From Xylaria sp. FL1777 (lineage: Eukaryota > Ascomycota > Sordariomycetes > Xylariales > Xylariaceae): DNA of 64,000 bases. This document shows positions 25,456-37,661 of this stretch, one piece after another. A program made the translations under genes and the position numbers. Below the pieces are notes generated by a model, which saw nothing but the letters and a program-made list of their open reading frames with translations, did not search any database and was not told the DNA's origin. Position 1 is the first letter of the stretch. Every line of letters starts with the position of its first letter. The stretch lies in contig MU400569.1 of the NCBI GenBank assembly GCA_022578965.1, positions 124,001 through 188,000 on the forward strand. The letters are read 5' to 3'.

Positions 25456-27098
25456 CAAAACACAAATAGGATCTATATGAGGCGAAAAAGTACTGGTCAG
25501 GTCTGAGAGAGAATGAAGATGGGAATACTCTCTACGTCTGTAGATGTTACCTGGAGGCTTTATATGGGATTTAGGATTTTGCTCAAGGGGATATCTTGTG
25601 GTACCTTCTCTGATACCATAGTGTACAGTAGGTACATAGTATCAAAATGGCGGAGAGTAATTCGTGCAAGGTACACCTATGACCAGGGCTGGCTGATTAT
25701 ACGTCATATGCATGCGAACTCGGGTTGGTTAGGTGAAAAGTTGTGCATTGGCCAATGATCTGATAGTCTGTCGCAGGTATACCTACCTTGCTGGTCAACC
25801 CGAGCCCTTGCTTGTCATGTATGGTATTGTATCGGCTACTCAACTTAGTCTTAAGCGGAATATGAGCAAAGAAATGGGCTCACAGACGAATATAATGATT
25901 ACTAAATTTCGAGCTAATGTAACCTCTTGAAGCTATAGCATAATGTTTTTTAAAAAGATTTTCCCGACAAAAATATAGAAACAAATTCATTCGACTTAAT
26001 TAGTGACTGTTCATATACACGTTTCATTTATTTTTATTCCACCGTAATTACTGTGCAGTCCACGTTCTTCACTGAGTGGCCATTAAATCCAAGCCCCTCG
26101 TGTAAGTGTATGTACCCATGAAGTCGGTGAGCAGGCATCCGATATGTGGTTAGGTGTGGATCCCGTAGATCTTCCAAGTACCATGCAGCAGATCTGGGTA
26201 CTGTAGCCGCACGACCAATCAGCTTGGCGAACGAAGTATGTTTTCTAGATTAATGGAGAGGTAACTTTATTACCTTTTTGCAGCATGGCTTGTATGGTGA
26301 AGGTGAATGGGAACTTGCAAAATACTATTGTTATGTGGCTTGCTCGACTATACTGCTATAGTACAGTGTCTTATATGGGATAAAAATTCTACCTGGTAGA
26401 CCAAGGAGGTAGACTTTGCTAGCTCCCTTGACTGGCTAGCTGCATATAAAAATTTCTTGCGGCTCGGCCCGGATCCAATCGCTTACACTCCAAGGCATGA
26501 AATATTCCGTAACTAAGAACATGTCATTTATGAAGCTATCCATGATCTGCAAGGGGGCTGAAAGCCGGTACAAGACGTGAGCTGAGAGCTAGGATACCGT
26601 ACGCAGATTATCAGCTCGTACGGCATAGACTATTGCTTCTGTCTCCTTGCTTCATGCAAGCGAGACAAAGGATTGGCGAGGAAGTGGCAATGAGCCGTCG
26701 GGGACGAAAGCCACACGGTTCCGGGGGTTCTATCAATTCGGTGAACTCCGTGGAATGCGCTATTCCCGTGCTGCTACGTCTATGCTTTCACCAACGACTA
26801 CCAAGCATTGTACCCATGTGCCCGAAGTAGTAAGTATTATGGCGTCACACTCACGGCTGATGAGCACTATATTGTAGGACGAGGATGAAGTTGGGTGATC
26901 AAAAGGGTGTGGTCTCGCAGTGGCCTCTTGGGCACGAAAGTAATAAATAGCTTGCCTACAGCGCAGTTCTCGTCAACTTTCTAATTTGTGCCTATATGGT
27001 TGTTCTGCTGTGTTTTATATACCTACGTAACCTCCTAAACCCTAACACACAGACCACAACTTCTATATTTTTGGTCTCCATTGATACCCAGCACAAGT
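25456..27098. other. Divergent promoter interval, P450 (-) and HAD gene (+)
   Basis: No supported gene. The bases just left of 25513 are the P450 upstream region. The last 100 bp before 27099 contain ctaaaccctaacac, which resembles a pair of CCCTAA telomere-type units but is only two units long. A few ORFs of 61-81 codons have no family resemblance. Confidence 0.5.
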
Positions 27099-28015
27099 AT
27101 GGCACCAGAAGAGTTTTTCCCCTCTCAGAAGAAGGTCTTTTTCTTGTAAGCAGAATTCTTGTGATCAGCATGCTGTGTCGTTCTCGACGCTAACGAAATT
27201 TGTAGCGATATCGACAACTGCCTTTATCCAGCAAGTTAGTGCTTCCAACCGAGCAAAGAAAAAGATTCCGAGAGCTAACAAGGGTACAGGTGCCAGGGTC
27301 CATGAGCGCATGGCCGACTTGATCCATGAATACTTTGAGAAAAACCTCAATCTCTCACCCGAAGAGGCAGTCGAGCTCCACAGACGATATTACGAGAAAT
27401 ACGGACTAGCCATCGGTGGCTTAATGCGTTTTCACGACATCGACCCTCTCCATTTTAACTCTGAAGTCGATGATGCTCTACCACTTGAGGATCTTATCCA
27501 GCCGCGCATAGATCTGATACGCCTCCTTCAGGATGTTGACAGGAGCAAGGTCAGGCTTTGGCTATTCACAAACGCATATGTCAATCACGGTCGACGAGTT
27601 GTGAAGGTCCTAGGAGTAGACAAGATGTTCGATGGTATCACTTACTGTGACTACACTACGCTTCCATTTGTGAGCAAGCCACAGGAGGAAATGTTCGCAA
27701 AGGCCATGATGGAGGCAGGTGCTCACAACATGGAGGACTGCTATTTCGTTGGTAAGTGCACCTGATATCAGCATTATATCTGTTAAGCAACCCTATTGAT
27801 AATAGTAATCAATAGACGATAACTTCAACAACTGCAGGATGGCGGAAAGGCTGGGATGGAATAGCGCACATCTTGTTGAAGAAGGGGTTCCCGTTCCCGC
27901 TGAGCAAGCCTCCAAGTACCAAATTAGTCATTTGGAAGACTTGAGGCAAACATTCCCGCACTTATTCAAGGCTGCATCAGGTATGAATGGGGTAGGGCGC
28001 AATGGAGTAAAATGA
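27099..28015 (+). CDS. HAD-superfamily hydrolase, pyrimidine 5'-nucleotidase (Sdt1/Phm8) type
   Basis: Four exons, 27099-27145, 27206-27234, 27290-27751, 27816-28015, give 245 residues. All four HAD motifs are present after splicing: motif I FFFDIDNCLYP (nucleophile Asp and general acid Asp), motif II LFTNA, motif III lysine in VSKPQEEMF, and motif IV FVGDDN-like across the last junction (the spliced reading is FVDDNFNN). The FDIDNCLYP form with the RRYYEKYG cap is typical of yeast Sdt1/Phm8 and plant relatives, which hydrolyse UMP, CMP or lysophosphatidate. Likely role: salvage or turnover of nucleoside monophosphates in the cytosol. The last exon could end instead at a splice in ...AASG near 27980, giving a different tail. 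Confidence 0.9.
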
Positions 28016-31000
28016 TAATACTCATTTACTTTTAGCCAGGTTAAAGAGAAAAATTCTAACACAAGGGTCTTCAGTATCTAGCTGCCAAAAAATACAGGCA
28101 GAGATAAACGCAAACAACTTTCTCTCGTTTTTTTACATGAATAAATGCCCAACTAAGCGTAGCTTGTCTTAATGTGTATCAACGATTTGGAGTAAACTCA
28201 GCTCAAGTAAAAACTTATACCCAAACGCCACTGGGTGACGTATATTTTACTTCTCTCGTGTTTGTAATCAAGAAAATGATGGTAGCAAATAGCTGATATG
28301 AATCATAGTGTCACCTCGATGATGGCAAGTGATGAACACGAGCTTTACCTTCATCCAACCAACCATTGACAGATAACACCGCTACTTCTACGTGGCCTCT
28401 CCTTATGAGTATTTTCCGACAGGAACAGGGGACCGAATGAAACCGTGAATGGACCAAGGTGTGTAAGGGTTCCTATACCCTAGTGTGGGATTTGAATGAC
28501 TAGGGTGAAATGTCAAGCAGCCGGTCTCTAATAACGGTACCTAGTCGGTTCCAACACAGACACCACACAGACACACAGACAACTCGTCTTAGAATAAGGC
28601 GGCAAGAATGATCTGGCTAGCTACTCTTTCCGATTTTGGCATATTTCTCGGCGACTTACTTGAGCGCTCAGTCTAGAGGGTTAAATAGTTTTCACCGAGC
28701 GGGATCGAGGCACGGCAACGGGCAGCTGCATAACGACAGTACAACATCCGGGCTCATAGACTTACAATGATAGAGGAAAAGACGACAGGGATCATAAGGA
28801 CAGCGCACAAAGAGAAAAGCCGGATCCTGTGGATTGTAACATAAAAGTAAAATACACTTGAGTTGTTTGCTGTGAGCGAGAATTGTCCGTGTTGACTGAG
28901 GAAGCATGAAGCTACCTAAGATAACGGCAGAAAATGCAATGTGAGAAGGCATGCGGTGAAAAATACTTGGCCGTGCACGTATGTATGGCTAACTGCACCT
29001 ATATTCTGCAGCAATTCTTGGCTCATGGTTACGCTAGATATATTTTGCTATGTCTGCCCAGTTGATTCTTTGTCCATGAAGTCAAGAATTGCCACAAAAT
29101 GTACATTTAACCAATTACATGAGTGGACATAGGACCACAGTCAGTAGATTACACCCTGTCCAACTCAATACCCGAAGGGAAATTTTATGTATATTGATGA
29201 GTTATCTCCACAGCACTTCATAAATTCATGGGACTTTATTGTATAAGTCCTGTAAATGGGGTTGAGAATATGTAGCTGACCTCTGGCCCGTAGCTATTAA
29301 ATAGTAATGAGATTCGGGGCAAGAGCAAGCATATGCTCCACGCACACCACTCCTAAATCTAATCTCAGTTACATAAATCTCATTGTATATATAAAATAGA
29401 ATACGATCCTGTATGTGAGCCAAGACCCTATCGTATCACGTACCGCCCACTCACAATAAGAAAATTCCTGCTTGAATAAGCTCCTTAGCATGTCAGCTGA
29501 TCAATGCCTAGAATAACCTGGGATTTCTCATCATTCGTCGCTCATGGGGTATTTTTATGGCTCAAATTCAAACCATACTCTGGAGCTCATGGGTTAGTGC
29601 GTAGAGTTGGAACGTTAATCATTACTACATTCTCGTGTATGTGGAGGAAAAGACAACATAGCATTCTCACTACTGTCAAGCCTATTAAAGAACCCTACTG
29701 TGTGGTCTACGCCCTGTTTCCGCATAAGATGTTCCACGGAATTAACCAACGGCTAGAGTAACCAGATTGAGAATGTATGAATTATTGCAGAAATAAGACC
29801 AAGCAAACTTGATCAACATATGCGCAGAAATACATACAGGTAATGCGCAACATTCTGTTTGGCTAATCAAAAGAGTTCCCAACACTTGCGATCTCATAAA
29901 AGAAGGTTAAAATGGCCCCCAACCACCCATTCATTCAAGCATCGAAGAGGGTCTAGACGGTCACCAGACCCCATCAATACACTCTCAGCAGTCCACGACT
30001 GTCATCGCCAGGGGTGCTTGTGTATGCAGCCACTACTGCACTTGTGGAGCCAAGGATTGGAAAAGTTAAAGAAACGGATTGATATGCAGTAGGCAGAAGC
30101 TAGTGCAACAAGACAGCCAGACGACAACTACTTCGAGGACGTTGTCATTGGACAAGTCCCATGACGGTAGTAGCCAATAAGTTGGTAAAAATTGTATAGA
30201 TCTGTGTGATTGAATATGTATACTATCGACGCGGGCCATTCAAGGCCAGTTTCCTCCAATATCTCATTACGATCAACCCTGGTCGTCACCAATTGACGCA
30301 GCAGACTACTGTAGGCTCAGTCACGGCCATTCCCGACGGCGTCTTATTCGGGGGCCTCCCTCAACGAGGGCGTCAGGATAGAGTAGAATTATGTCAGAGT
30401 GCCTTGCTGCTTTTACCAACTTCTTGGCAGGTGTAGCACAAGTCTATACCCGTAGCATTGCAGCCTCTTCTTGTTGCTGCCTGCTCATGATCATACTGTG
30501 CTACTACGGGGCCTCGAATAGGTAGTTGTTTTCAAGTAGGCAATTAGCCGTCTGTGCTTCGTCCCACCGTGGAGTCCCACCATCGTGTCGAATTGACTTT
30601 CGAGTGGCTGGACTCACTCACTGTTGTTATGCAGTTCTGCATCTCTCGCAGCATGGGAGCGCGCAATAGAGCAGGCTCACTGTTGAATGGCTAACACCAG
30701 GGCTGCTGCTGTGCGCATTCCGTAGGTAGGTGTTGAAGGGTTGAAGGTCACGCCCCGGTCTCTGGGTAGACAGTATGCGTCGCCATTCGTCGCACAGCCA
30801 CGCGTCTTGGCAGTGAGCAACACACCGTCGTGTGATGGTATTAGCTTGCTCTAGTTTGTGCGAGGTCAGACGTCCTGGCTGGCGGTCCTGTGGCAGGCAA
30901 GCGAAGGGCAATTTCGCTACACAAATAGGCGGCAGGGTAGGGCCAAATCACACGCAGGGCATGCAAGCCCAGAGCTGGTTCTTGGGTGGTTCTCGGCGGT

Positions 31001-31854
31001 TCAGGTTGAGGCAAATGCGTCGCCCTCACCACCGGCGCCCGGCCTCCCTTCTCCCAACAAGCAGCGCCATAGGCGGATGCAACGGCGCGACGTCATCCGA
31101 TTGCCCAACCGTCAGCTGCTCCGGCCTATGGTGAAAATAGAAGTGGCCTGGAAAGGGTGCCGTCGCCTGTGATTTGGCCGCGGGTGGCAAATAGGGGCCT
31201 TACAGCGACCAATTGGGGCTTGGGCGCCATGCATTTGTGCCCAACGCCCAACGTGGACGGGAAGACCCTGTCTTGAGGGTCTTGAGCCCGCACAGAAATC
31301 GCCCAGAGAAAAGGGTCCTTCTCTTGTCGCCGGGCGTCCTTTTGTCGGCCTGGTCTCTTATTCCGGCCCATTCGAAAACGTTTGACTGGTTGATTGGGTG
31401 CCTCACAGTGACTCAGGCACAGCAATCCGTCAAAGACTCCGGCGTTGGATCACTGCCAACTCAGGCATAGTCGCGCCAACAAGCACATCGTCTCCAGGTA
31501 TCATTGGGCTTGTCTTCGCATGCGATCTGTACCTCGTACATCTGTATTTCTGTTCGTTGCGTTCCGGCCTGTCCTCTTGACGTAGCGCATCAGCCTCTTT
31601 CGTCTCCCTGCATCTGAGCACGCCCAGCAGCATCAACAACAAAACAACATCTGCTCACACGCTTCACACTGTCTCGCACTTGAACAAAACCATCAGAATC
31701 ATGAAAGAAGTCACTAACTTCTCCTCCTATTCATACCAAGCAGAACTCTCACACCACAGCGACAGCCCTTCATCATCTTCACCAAACACTACAGCCATCA
31801 GCCAAATCCAGCCGGAATACGACAAACAGCCAACATCATATCTCATCACTATCA
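28016..31854. other. 3.8-kb interval, mostly long upstream region of the coiled-coil gene
   Basis: No supported gene. From about 30,850 to 31,600 the DNA is GC-rich and CpG-bearing. From 31,600 to 31,850 it is CA- and CT-rich (repeats of aacaac, cactt), which looks like a 5' leader with unstructured sequence. This suggests a long leader for the gene at 31855. Short ORFs on both strands have no family match. Confidence 0.5.
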
Positions 31855-34770
31855 ATGGACAACAACATGGACCTAGCCCTGAGGAGGTCGAGGGAGAGGG
31901 CGCCTTCAATGCCCGGTGGATTTCCCAGTTACCTTGAAGTGCCTCCCAGGCAGCGGTCGAGGTCTAGACCACCAGCAGCAGCAGTATCAGACACGGATAC
32001 CACTTACAACAACACTTCATCATCACAGCCAAAACCACCGCCGAAGGGAATTCTCAAGAACTCGCCCAGTCGCCAGCAAGAGGAAGAGCAAAGTCGCCTT
32101 GCCGCAAGGTTTTATCTTGTACAAAGACCCTCGCAGGTGCAGCAGCAGCAGCAGCAGCATCAACAGCAGTATCAACCGCAGTATCAACCGCAGTATCAAC
32201 AGCCGCACCAACAGCTGCATTCTCCTTTACACTCACCGACGTACTACGCCTCTGATAACAGCACGTACGCCGGATATGACGGAGAGACAGACGTCAATTC
32301 TACTTCCTCCGAGCTTTCTGTCAATACACAAGCTACTAGTGTAGTATCATCAGACTTCTCAAACGTCAAACCCACTAGGCCCTCTGTGCATGTTAGACAT
32401 GTCCGACCCGTTCCTCTGCCGACGACCATCAGTCGGGTTAGAGCACGACCGCGGACTCGTCCACCTTCAGAGGTCTCAAGGTCGGAGGCGACGAAGGAAC
32501 CCTCCCAGACGAGTAGGAAGAGAACCGTGCACATCCAAATCGTGCCTAACAAGACAGCACCAGCCCCAGCTCCGGCCCCGGTACTAGCACTACCACCGGC
32601 ATCAGCACCGCCAGAGTCTCAGTCCATGCAGTTAGCTAGGATTCCCAGTCGAGCTCTAGTGCATAAACTCGAGCAGCTGGAGAGTGACACGGAAGACCTC
32701 CGACACGTCCGGAGACAGCTTGCCAGAAGACTCGACGATACATCGGAGGAGCTGTCGGTGAAGGTGCTCGAGAACAAACAGATCGTGCGGGCACTGAATC
32801 AAGAGCGCAATACTAAGGAGCTCATTCTTCGAGATCTGGAGGAACAGCGGAAGCTATTCGACGAGTTCCGCAGCAATTTTGACTGGCAGCAGTCAATCCT
32901 CATGGAAGTAGAGAAGGAGCGCGACACTCTCAGACAAGCCCACAGCGATGCGGAGAGGAGGCTCGTGAACCTTGAGAAGGACATGTCGGAGCGAGAACAA
33001 AAACAGCAAGAACAAGATGAGCTTCTCCAACAACAACTCTCGAAATTTGCCATCGCCACGACCACTTTGGAGGAGAAAGTCACGATTAGCCATGAAAAGT
33101 TGAAGGGTTTCGCCGCAGAGCGCGATGACCTGCAAACACTAGTCAATGAATACCAAGTGCAGATCAACGTGCTAAAGCAGCTGAACAAGCCTACGGAAGA
33201 GGAGAGACAGGCCGTCGCCGAAATACAGAAGAAGCTCCAATTCGAGCTCGACACGGCCACAGCCGATAACCGAGGGCTCCAAGCAAAAATAACAAACTTG
33301 GAGGAGAGCATCGTATCTCTTAGAGTACAGATCACCGACATTGAAACGGCGAAGAAGGAATTCGAGGACACACTTGCTTCAGAGAGGGCTAGTAAATATG
33401 AACTAGAGAGGACTTTACTAGCTGATAAGGACGAAATTGTGAAGCAACTGGTAGCAGACAAGAATATCTTGGAGAGTCAGCTACTACTCGACAAGGACGA
33501 ACTACAAAAGGAATTAATGGCCGAGAAGGAAGAATTGAAGAAACAGCTCGAGACTACGAAAGAAACCTTGGAGGCGCAACTACAGGCTACGAAGAATGAC
33601 CTCGAGGATACCAAATACGAGCTGGAAAAGCAACTTGAATGTGTTAAGGCGGACTTGGAGACGCAACTCGAGGCACACAAGACGGAGAGAGAAGAGTTGC
33701 AGCAAAAGATCAATGCCAGCGAGGCCGTGAACGTCGATCTTGAGAAGCAGCTGGAGACGGCTAAGGAAGAACTTGGCAAGGAGATTGCCGAGGCCAAGGA
33801 CGAGCTGGAGAAGCAAGGGGCTTCCTGGAAAGCTGCATTAGACGACAAGCAGTCAACAATTGATGGCCTGATAACTGAGCTGGCCGGTGCCAAGAATGCC
33901 AACATCTCGCTTGCATCGCAGCGCCTCGACGTGGAGAAGAAGCTGACAGAAGTCGAGGCCAACCTGGTGGTCGTGCAAGCCGAGCTCACGGACCTCCAGG
34001 CAACACACAAGACCCTTGCTTCCGACAATGAGCAACTCGCTGCTCAGACTGCCGACCTCACCCAAAAAACAGCGGGTCTTGAACAGCTTCATACCGAGAA
34101 GGCGGCAGAAATCAGTAAGCTCCAGGGCGAGCACACCGAGCTCGACGAGAAGATCAAGAGTTTACAATCTGATCTCGATGCGGCGCAAGCAGCCCATGCA
34201 ACCCTTCAGGGCGAGAAAGAGCAGATGGAGGTGCACGTAAAGGAGCTCGAGGACGGCTCGCCTGCATTGGCAAGATTAAAGGGGGAGAAAGAGGAGCTAG
34301 AGGCCCAATTATCCAGCCTGCAGGCCGAAGCCGACAAGGTCGCTGCCCTGGCACAAGCCAACGCCGACCTCGAAACGCGTGCCAACACCCTCCTCGGCAA
34401 GGCGGCCCAGGTCCCTACACTCGAGCAGTTAAACACAGAACTCGAGCAGGCAAAGGCGGATCTCGAGGGACGTATCGCCGTCGCACAGGGCGAGGCGAGC
34501 CTGATCCCCGGGCTGAGAGACCAGATCGAGAAGCTGAACGGGCAGATCCGCGACCTACAATACGCCAATGCTCTGCCGAACCGCACGCCGAGCCAGAACC
34601 GAGGGCCGAGCAGCCGCAGCAGCTCCCGCGCACCGTCCAAGAAGCACGAGAGACACGGTCGCTCGCCGTCCAGCGGGCTCATCTTCGTCCGGAACCCGTC
34701 CGACAAGAGCGGCCACGTCTACGTCACGACGCGCGAGGCCCTGGCGAAGGAGAAAGAAAAGGGCGAGTGA
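31855..34770 (+). CDS. Large coiled-coil protein with polyQ and Ser/Arg-rich ends, unknown function
   Basis: Single exon, 971 residues, start ATG at 31855. Residues about 1-260 are disordered: RSRSRPPAAA, a Gln/Tyr-rich tract near residues 95-130, and a Pro/Ala tract near 235-255. Residues about 265-905 form an almost unbroken heptad coiled coil rich in Glu, Lys, Leu and Gln, with internal similarity in 10-14 residue steps (KEELKKQLE, KDELEKQG and similar). The tail is Ser/Arg-rich (SSRSSSRAPSKK) and ends with SGHVYVTTREALAKEK. There is no motor head or membrane segment. Such proteins act as scaffolds or tethers at septa, spindle pole bodies, Golgi or cortex, but which one applies cannot be told here. 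Ordinary codon use and a long clean frame make it certainly coding. Confidence 0.9.
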   Translation: MDNNMDLALRRSRERAPSMPGGFPSYLEVPPRQRSRSRPPAAAVSDTDTTYNNTSSSQPKPPPKGILKNSPSRQQEEEQSRLAARFYLVQRPSQVQQQQQQHQQQYQPQYQPQYQQPHQQLHSPLHSPTYYASDNSTYAGYDGETDVNSTSSELSVNTQATSVVSSDFSNVKPTRPSVHVRHVRPVPLPTTISRVRARPRTRPPSEVSRSEATKEPSQTSRKRTVHIQIVPNKTAPAPAPAPVLALPPASAPPESQSMQLARIPSRALVHKLEQLESDTEDLRHVRRQLARRLDDTSEELSVKVLENKQIVRALNQERNTKELILRDLEEQRKLFDEFRSNFDWQQSILMEVEKERDTLRQAHSDAERRLVNLEKDMSEREQKQQEQDELLQQQLSKFAIATTTLEEKVTISHEKLKGFAAERDDLQTLVNEYQVQINVLKQLNKPTEEERQAVAEIQKKLQFELDTATADNRGLQAKITNLEESIVSLRVQITDIETAKKEFEDTLASERASKYELERTLLADKDEIVKQLVADKNILESQLLLDKDELQKELMAEKEELKKQLETTKETLEAQLQATKNDLEDTKYELEKQLECVKADLETQLEAHKTEREELQQKINASEAVNVDLEKQLETAKEELGKEIAEAKDELEKQGASWKAALDDKQSTIDGLITELAGAKNANISLASQRLDVEKKLTEVEANLVVVQAELTDLQATHKTLASDNEQLAAQTADLTQKTAGLEQLHTEKAAEISKLQGEHTELDEKIKSLQSDLDAAQAAHATLQGEKEQMEVHVKELEDGSPALARLKGEKEELEAQLSSLQAEADKVAALAQANADLETRANTLLGKAAQVPTLEQLNTELEQAKADLEGRIAVAQGEASLIPGLRDQIEKLNGQIRDLQYANALPNRTPSQNRGPSSRSSSRAPSKKHERHGRSPSSGLIFVRNPSDKSGHVYVTTREALAKEKEKGE
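32139..32215 (+). repeat. CAG microsatellite and CAGTATCAAC minisatellite inside coding sequence
   Basis: About six CAG units are followed by repeated cagtatcaac(c/a) units of 10-12 bp, encoding polyglutamine and a QYQPQYQ tract in the N-terminal disordered region of the coiled-coil gene. Such tracts vary in length between strains. Confidence 0.85.
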
Positions 34771-37661
34771 CTATTACGGATGCTGGGGGTTCAGCGGATT
34801 CATCACCACTAATTAATTACTGTATGAGGAAGTAGTACGATGGGCGCGTGTATGCTTTTGACGAGAGCTACGACGATTGACGATAACGATGACGATTACG
34901 ACAGATAAGGATCATGAATGATCATGTATTTACCCTATGTGTCGTGGCCACGGGGACACAGATTTACTATTTCATTTGTACTTTTTTTTTTTTTTTTTTT
35001 TAATTCTCCCTGTTTTGTTCCCGACTTCCCGAGACAAATTTCTCTCGCGCAGCCGAAGGACTTCTTCTGATTTTTCACATATGATACACCTGTTCAACCA
35101 TATCACGAAGTTCTTGGCATGGACTTGAATCGAGGGGAAAGGGGGGGAGGAGAAGGAGAGAGAGAGAGACTGAGTCAAAAAAGCCATTGACACCAAAAAG
35201 CTGATATCAGCGTGCTAGCAGCCTGCCTGCCCTACCTATTACTATTTTCTTTTCTTGTCCTATCACATTATTTTTGTAATCCACCACTTGTCATGTAGAA
35301 AAAAAGGATAGACGAAAAGGAGGGGGGGACAAAAAAGGACGAGCTCGGCAACGGGTGCCTTTTTTGGGCATCAGCCTCAGTTGAGGCGAGCCCATTTCGG
35401 TCGGGCATCGGTCGGGCAGGCAATCAATGGCAGTGGCAAATAGCCACACGAATATCTAATCTCAGGGATGGCACGGGAACTAAAAACTTAACATGGAGAA
35501 CACACATAGAAAAATTTCAATATCTTACTAGAACTTGGTATTCAGGTAGTCCACCTCTCTATCGTCTTCTTTGTGATTCTCTTGGCGAGTGCGTGATCCA
35601 TAGGTACTATATCGTCATGCGAGCAACCGGGCAGTTCCCCGTAGAACGGGAGACCATCGGCAGGTTTCTCGGCGCGAGAGTCTTCTGGCTATGGCCGAGC
35701 AAACTTCCAGACAGCATGATCCTTGCTTGTCAGGCAGAGAGGTACGTAGGTACACAAACCAGGAGGCAGCGTCAGGCGATCATGCTGTGTACGGATTGAC
35801 AGCATCCAAGCCCAAAACGTTTGCTTCGCGCTTGTGTAGCCCAACTAACCTATGTGTAGTACGGTAGTGTACTACCAACATCGTCGGCATGCTCGGTGAC
35901 ATGCCGCTGAGAGCCTTGCCAAAGGCAGTATACAGGCGCTCCCAGATCCGGGGGCCAGTCCGGGGTAAAAAGATACCCATCTAACCAAGGCACTCCCTGT
36001 CTCGCATCACTTACACTTACCTATCTAGATAACGCTAAGCCGAGGTATGTACACTACATGTAGCATTAAACCCCAACGGAAGCCGTATGTGAGACACTGA
36101 GCCGAGCCCGTGCACGCGTAGCTGAGTATGCTGACAACTTATGTTTACGTGTGTTGGTGTTGATGTTTGACCCGGAATTAATTGACTTAGGTAAGTCATG
36201 TACGTCAGGATTGTAGACTCACCTTCGGATATTCACATTATACACTACACCAAATTTAACACCTACGGATGCAGTGTGATGACGGATGGTCAAGGGGTCA
36301 GCTTACCGCGTACAGGACAGCTGACTAGAGCACGTGGGTGGGACAACGGTAGGTAGTTGTAACAGAGACTTGGGTGCTGATGATGTCGAGCGGCAGTATC
36401 GTGGAACAGGATCTCGTCATCCAGTGCAAAGGATTATTTATACACACTGTCTGTCGTACAGAGTACACTTGTTGAAAATACACACTCGGTTGTTAGTTTA
36501 ATGGCCTTCTATTCGCACCGTATCCATATGGAATAACGGACGCTCCGTAGGTTTTGGCAATGAGATGAGAAATAAGGTACTCATAGCTCTTGATGAGTGT
36601 CAAACGAGACATTCCATTCCAGAGGTCAGAAATGAACGAAAATGTAAATATTACTAGAATAATCTGTACAGTGAACCCAGGTATGTGAGTTTCTTCTCTG
36701 TAATTGCGGCACCGACCGTCAAACATCCATCAAATTCTATTCTCCGCTTTGGGTGTCTAAATAGAACCAGCCAAGACGTACGTAGTAATTACTGTAGAAT
36801 TGACGCGGCTAGGCCCGTCAAAGATAGCCTAAGACGCCTTCCCACCTTACTCGCATAGTTAAGCGAGTCGGATACAACACTTATATCACCGTTTCATCAC
36901 AGGAACTGACAAAACTACTACGCTTTTTGATTCTCTAATGATTATACTGTACGTACCTATCACTTCCCCACGTGTTCATACCAGCTGTTTTATTGAAGAT
37001 GAGATTGGTACGATATTTATTGGTGCTCTGTATCGTGATACCGAGGATGATATACTGCGAATCAAAGTGGTGAATTATGTGACTAGTCCCGAGCAAGTAA
37101 ATTACAAAGTAGAATAACAAAATACTTCAATTACGTAAGTATACAAAGTGATGTACATGGGTAGAATGACTAAGGTTTGAGAATAAAAAAAAATAAAAAA
37201 AATAAGAAACGTTGTCTCTACCTATCTAAATGTCCAAACCCGTCCAAAGTTTGGTAGAGCCATTGAGCATCGTATTGAGGCCCAACAGCAACATACATAC
37301 GCTAAAGCCCCGCAGCAAGCCTCCGCCGCCCAATCTAGCACACACAGTGTTAACCAGACTCGCTCGCGACCACTTGCGCGCTTGTCGTGCCGTAGGTAAG
37401 TAAAACCCGGGTAATACCTATTCTACCTGCATCTGGGACTGGCCGCCGAGCACCGGACGCCCCCGTCGATGTGTGATGCTCGACAGTAAAGTGAGGATCG
37501 AATTCCTCTTTCGCCTATGTAGACCTGGATCCCACTTCCCTCGAAGGTAGAGGAACTCGCACTGTTTCAAGTAGTTATCCAAGATACCTACTACACTCGG
37601 TCGTGTAGATTACATCTTGCCCGCTGCACAATATCGCTGTAGACCGGCGATGTGCTAACCC
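34771..37661. other. Intergenic region, 3' of two convergent genes
   Basis: 2.9 kb without a supported gene. It holds a run of 20 T at 34982-35001 and a GA-rich tract near 35150-35170. Both flanking genes end here. Short ORFs (60-77 codons) resemble nothing known. Confidence 0.55.

Noticed and set aside
27045..27060. ctaaaccctaacac resembling telomeric repeats
   Set aside because: Only two units, internal to the window, next to an ordinary gene.
30118..30166. Peptide DDNYFEDVVIGQVP resembling the start of MaoC-like dehydratases
   Set aside because: The frame stops at once on both sides and nothing downstream continues the fold. It could be a relic but is too short to support.
31916..32344. 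142-codon ORF overlapping the coiled-coil gene
   Set aside because: Shadow of the CAG-rich N-terminal region in another frame.
32799..34028. Long minus-strand ORFs (220 and 183 codons) rich in Ser and Cys
   Set aside because: Antisense of the Glu/Lys/Leu-rich coiled coil. The composition is a mirror artefact.
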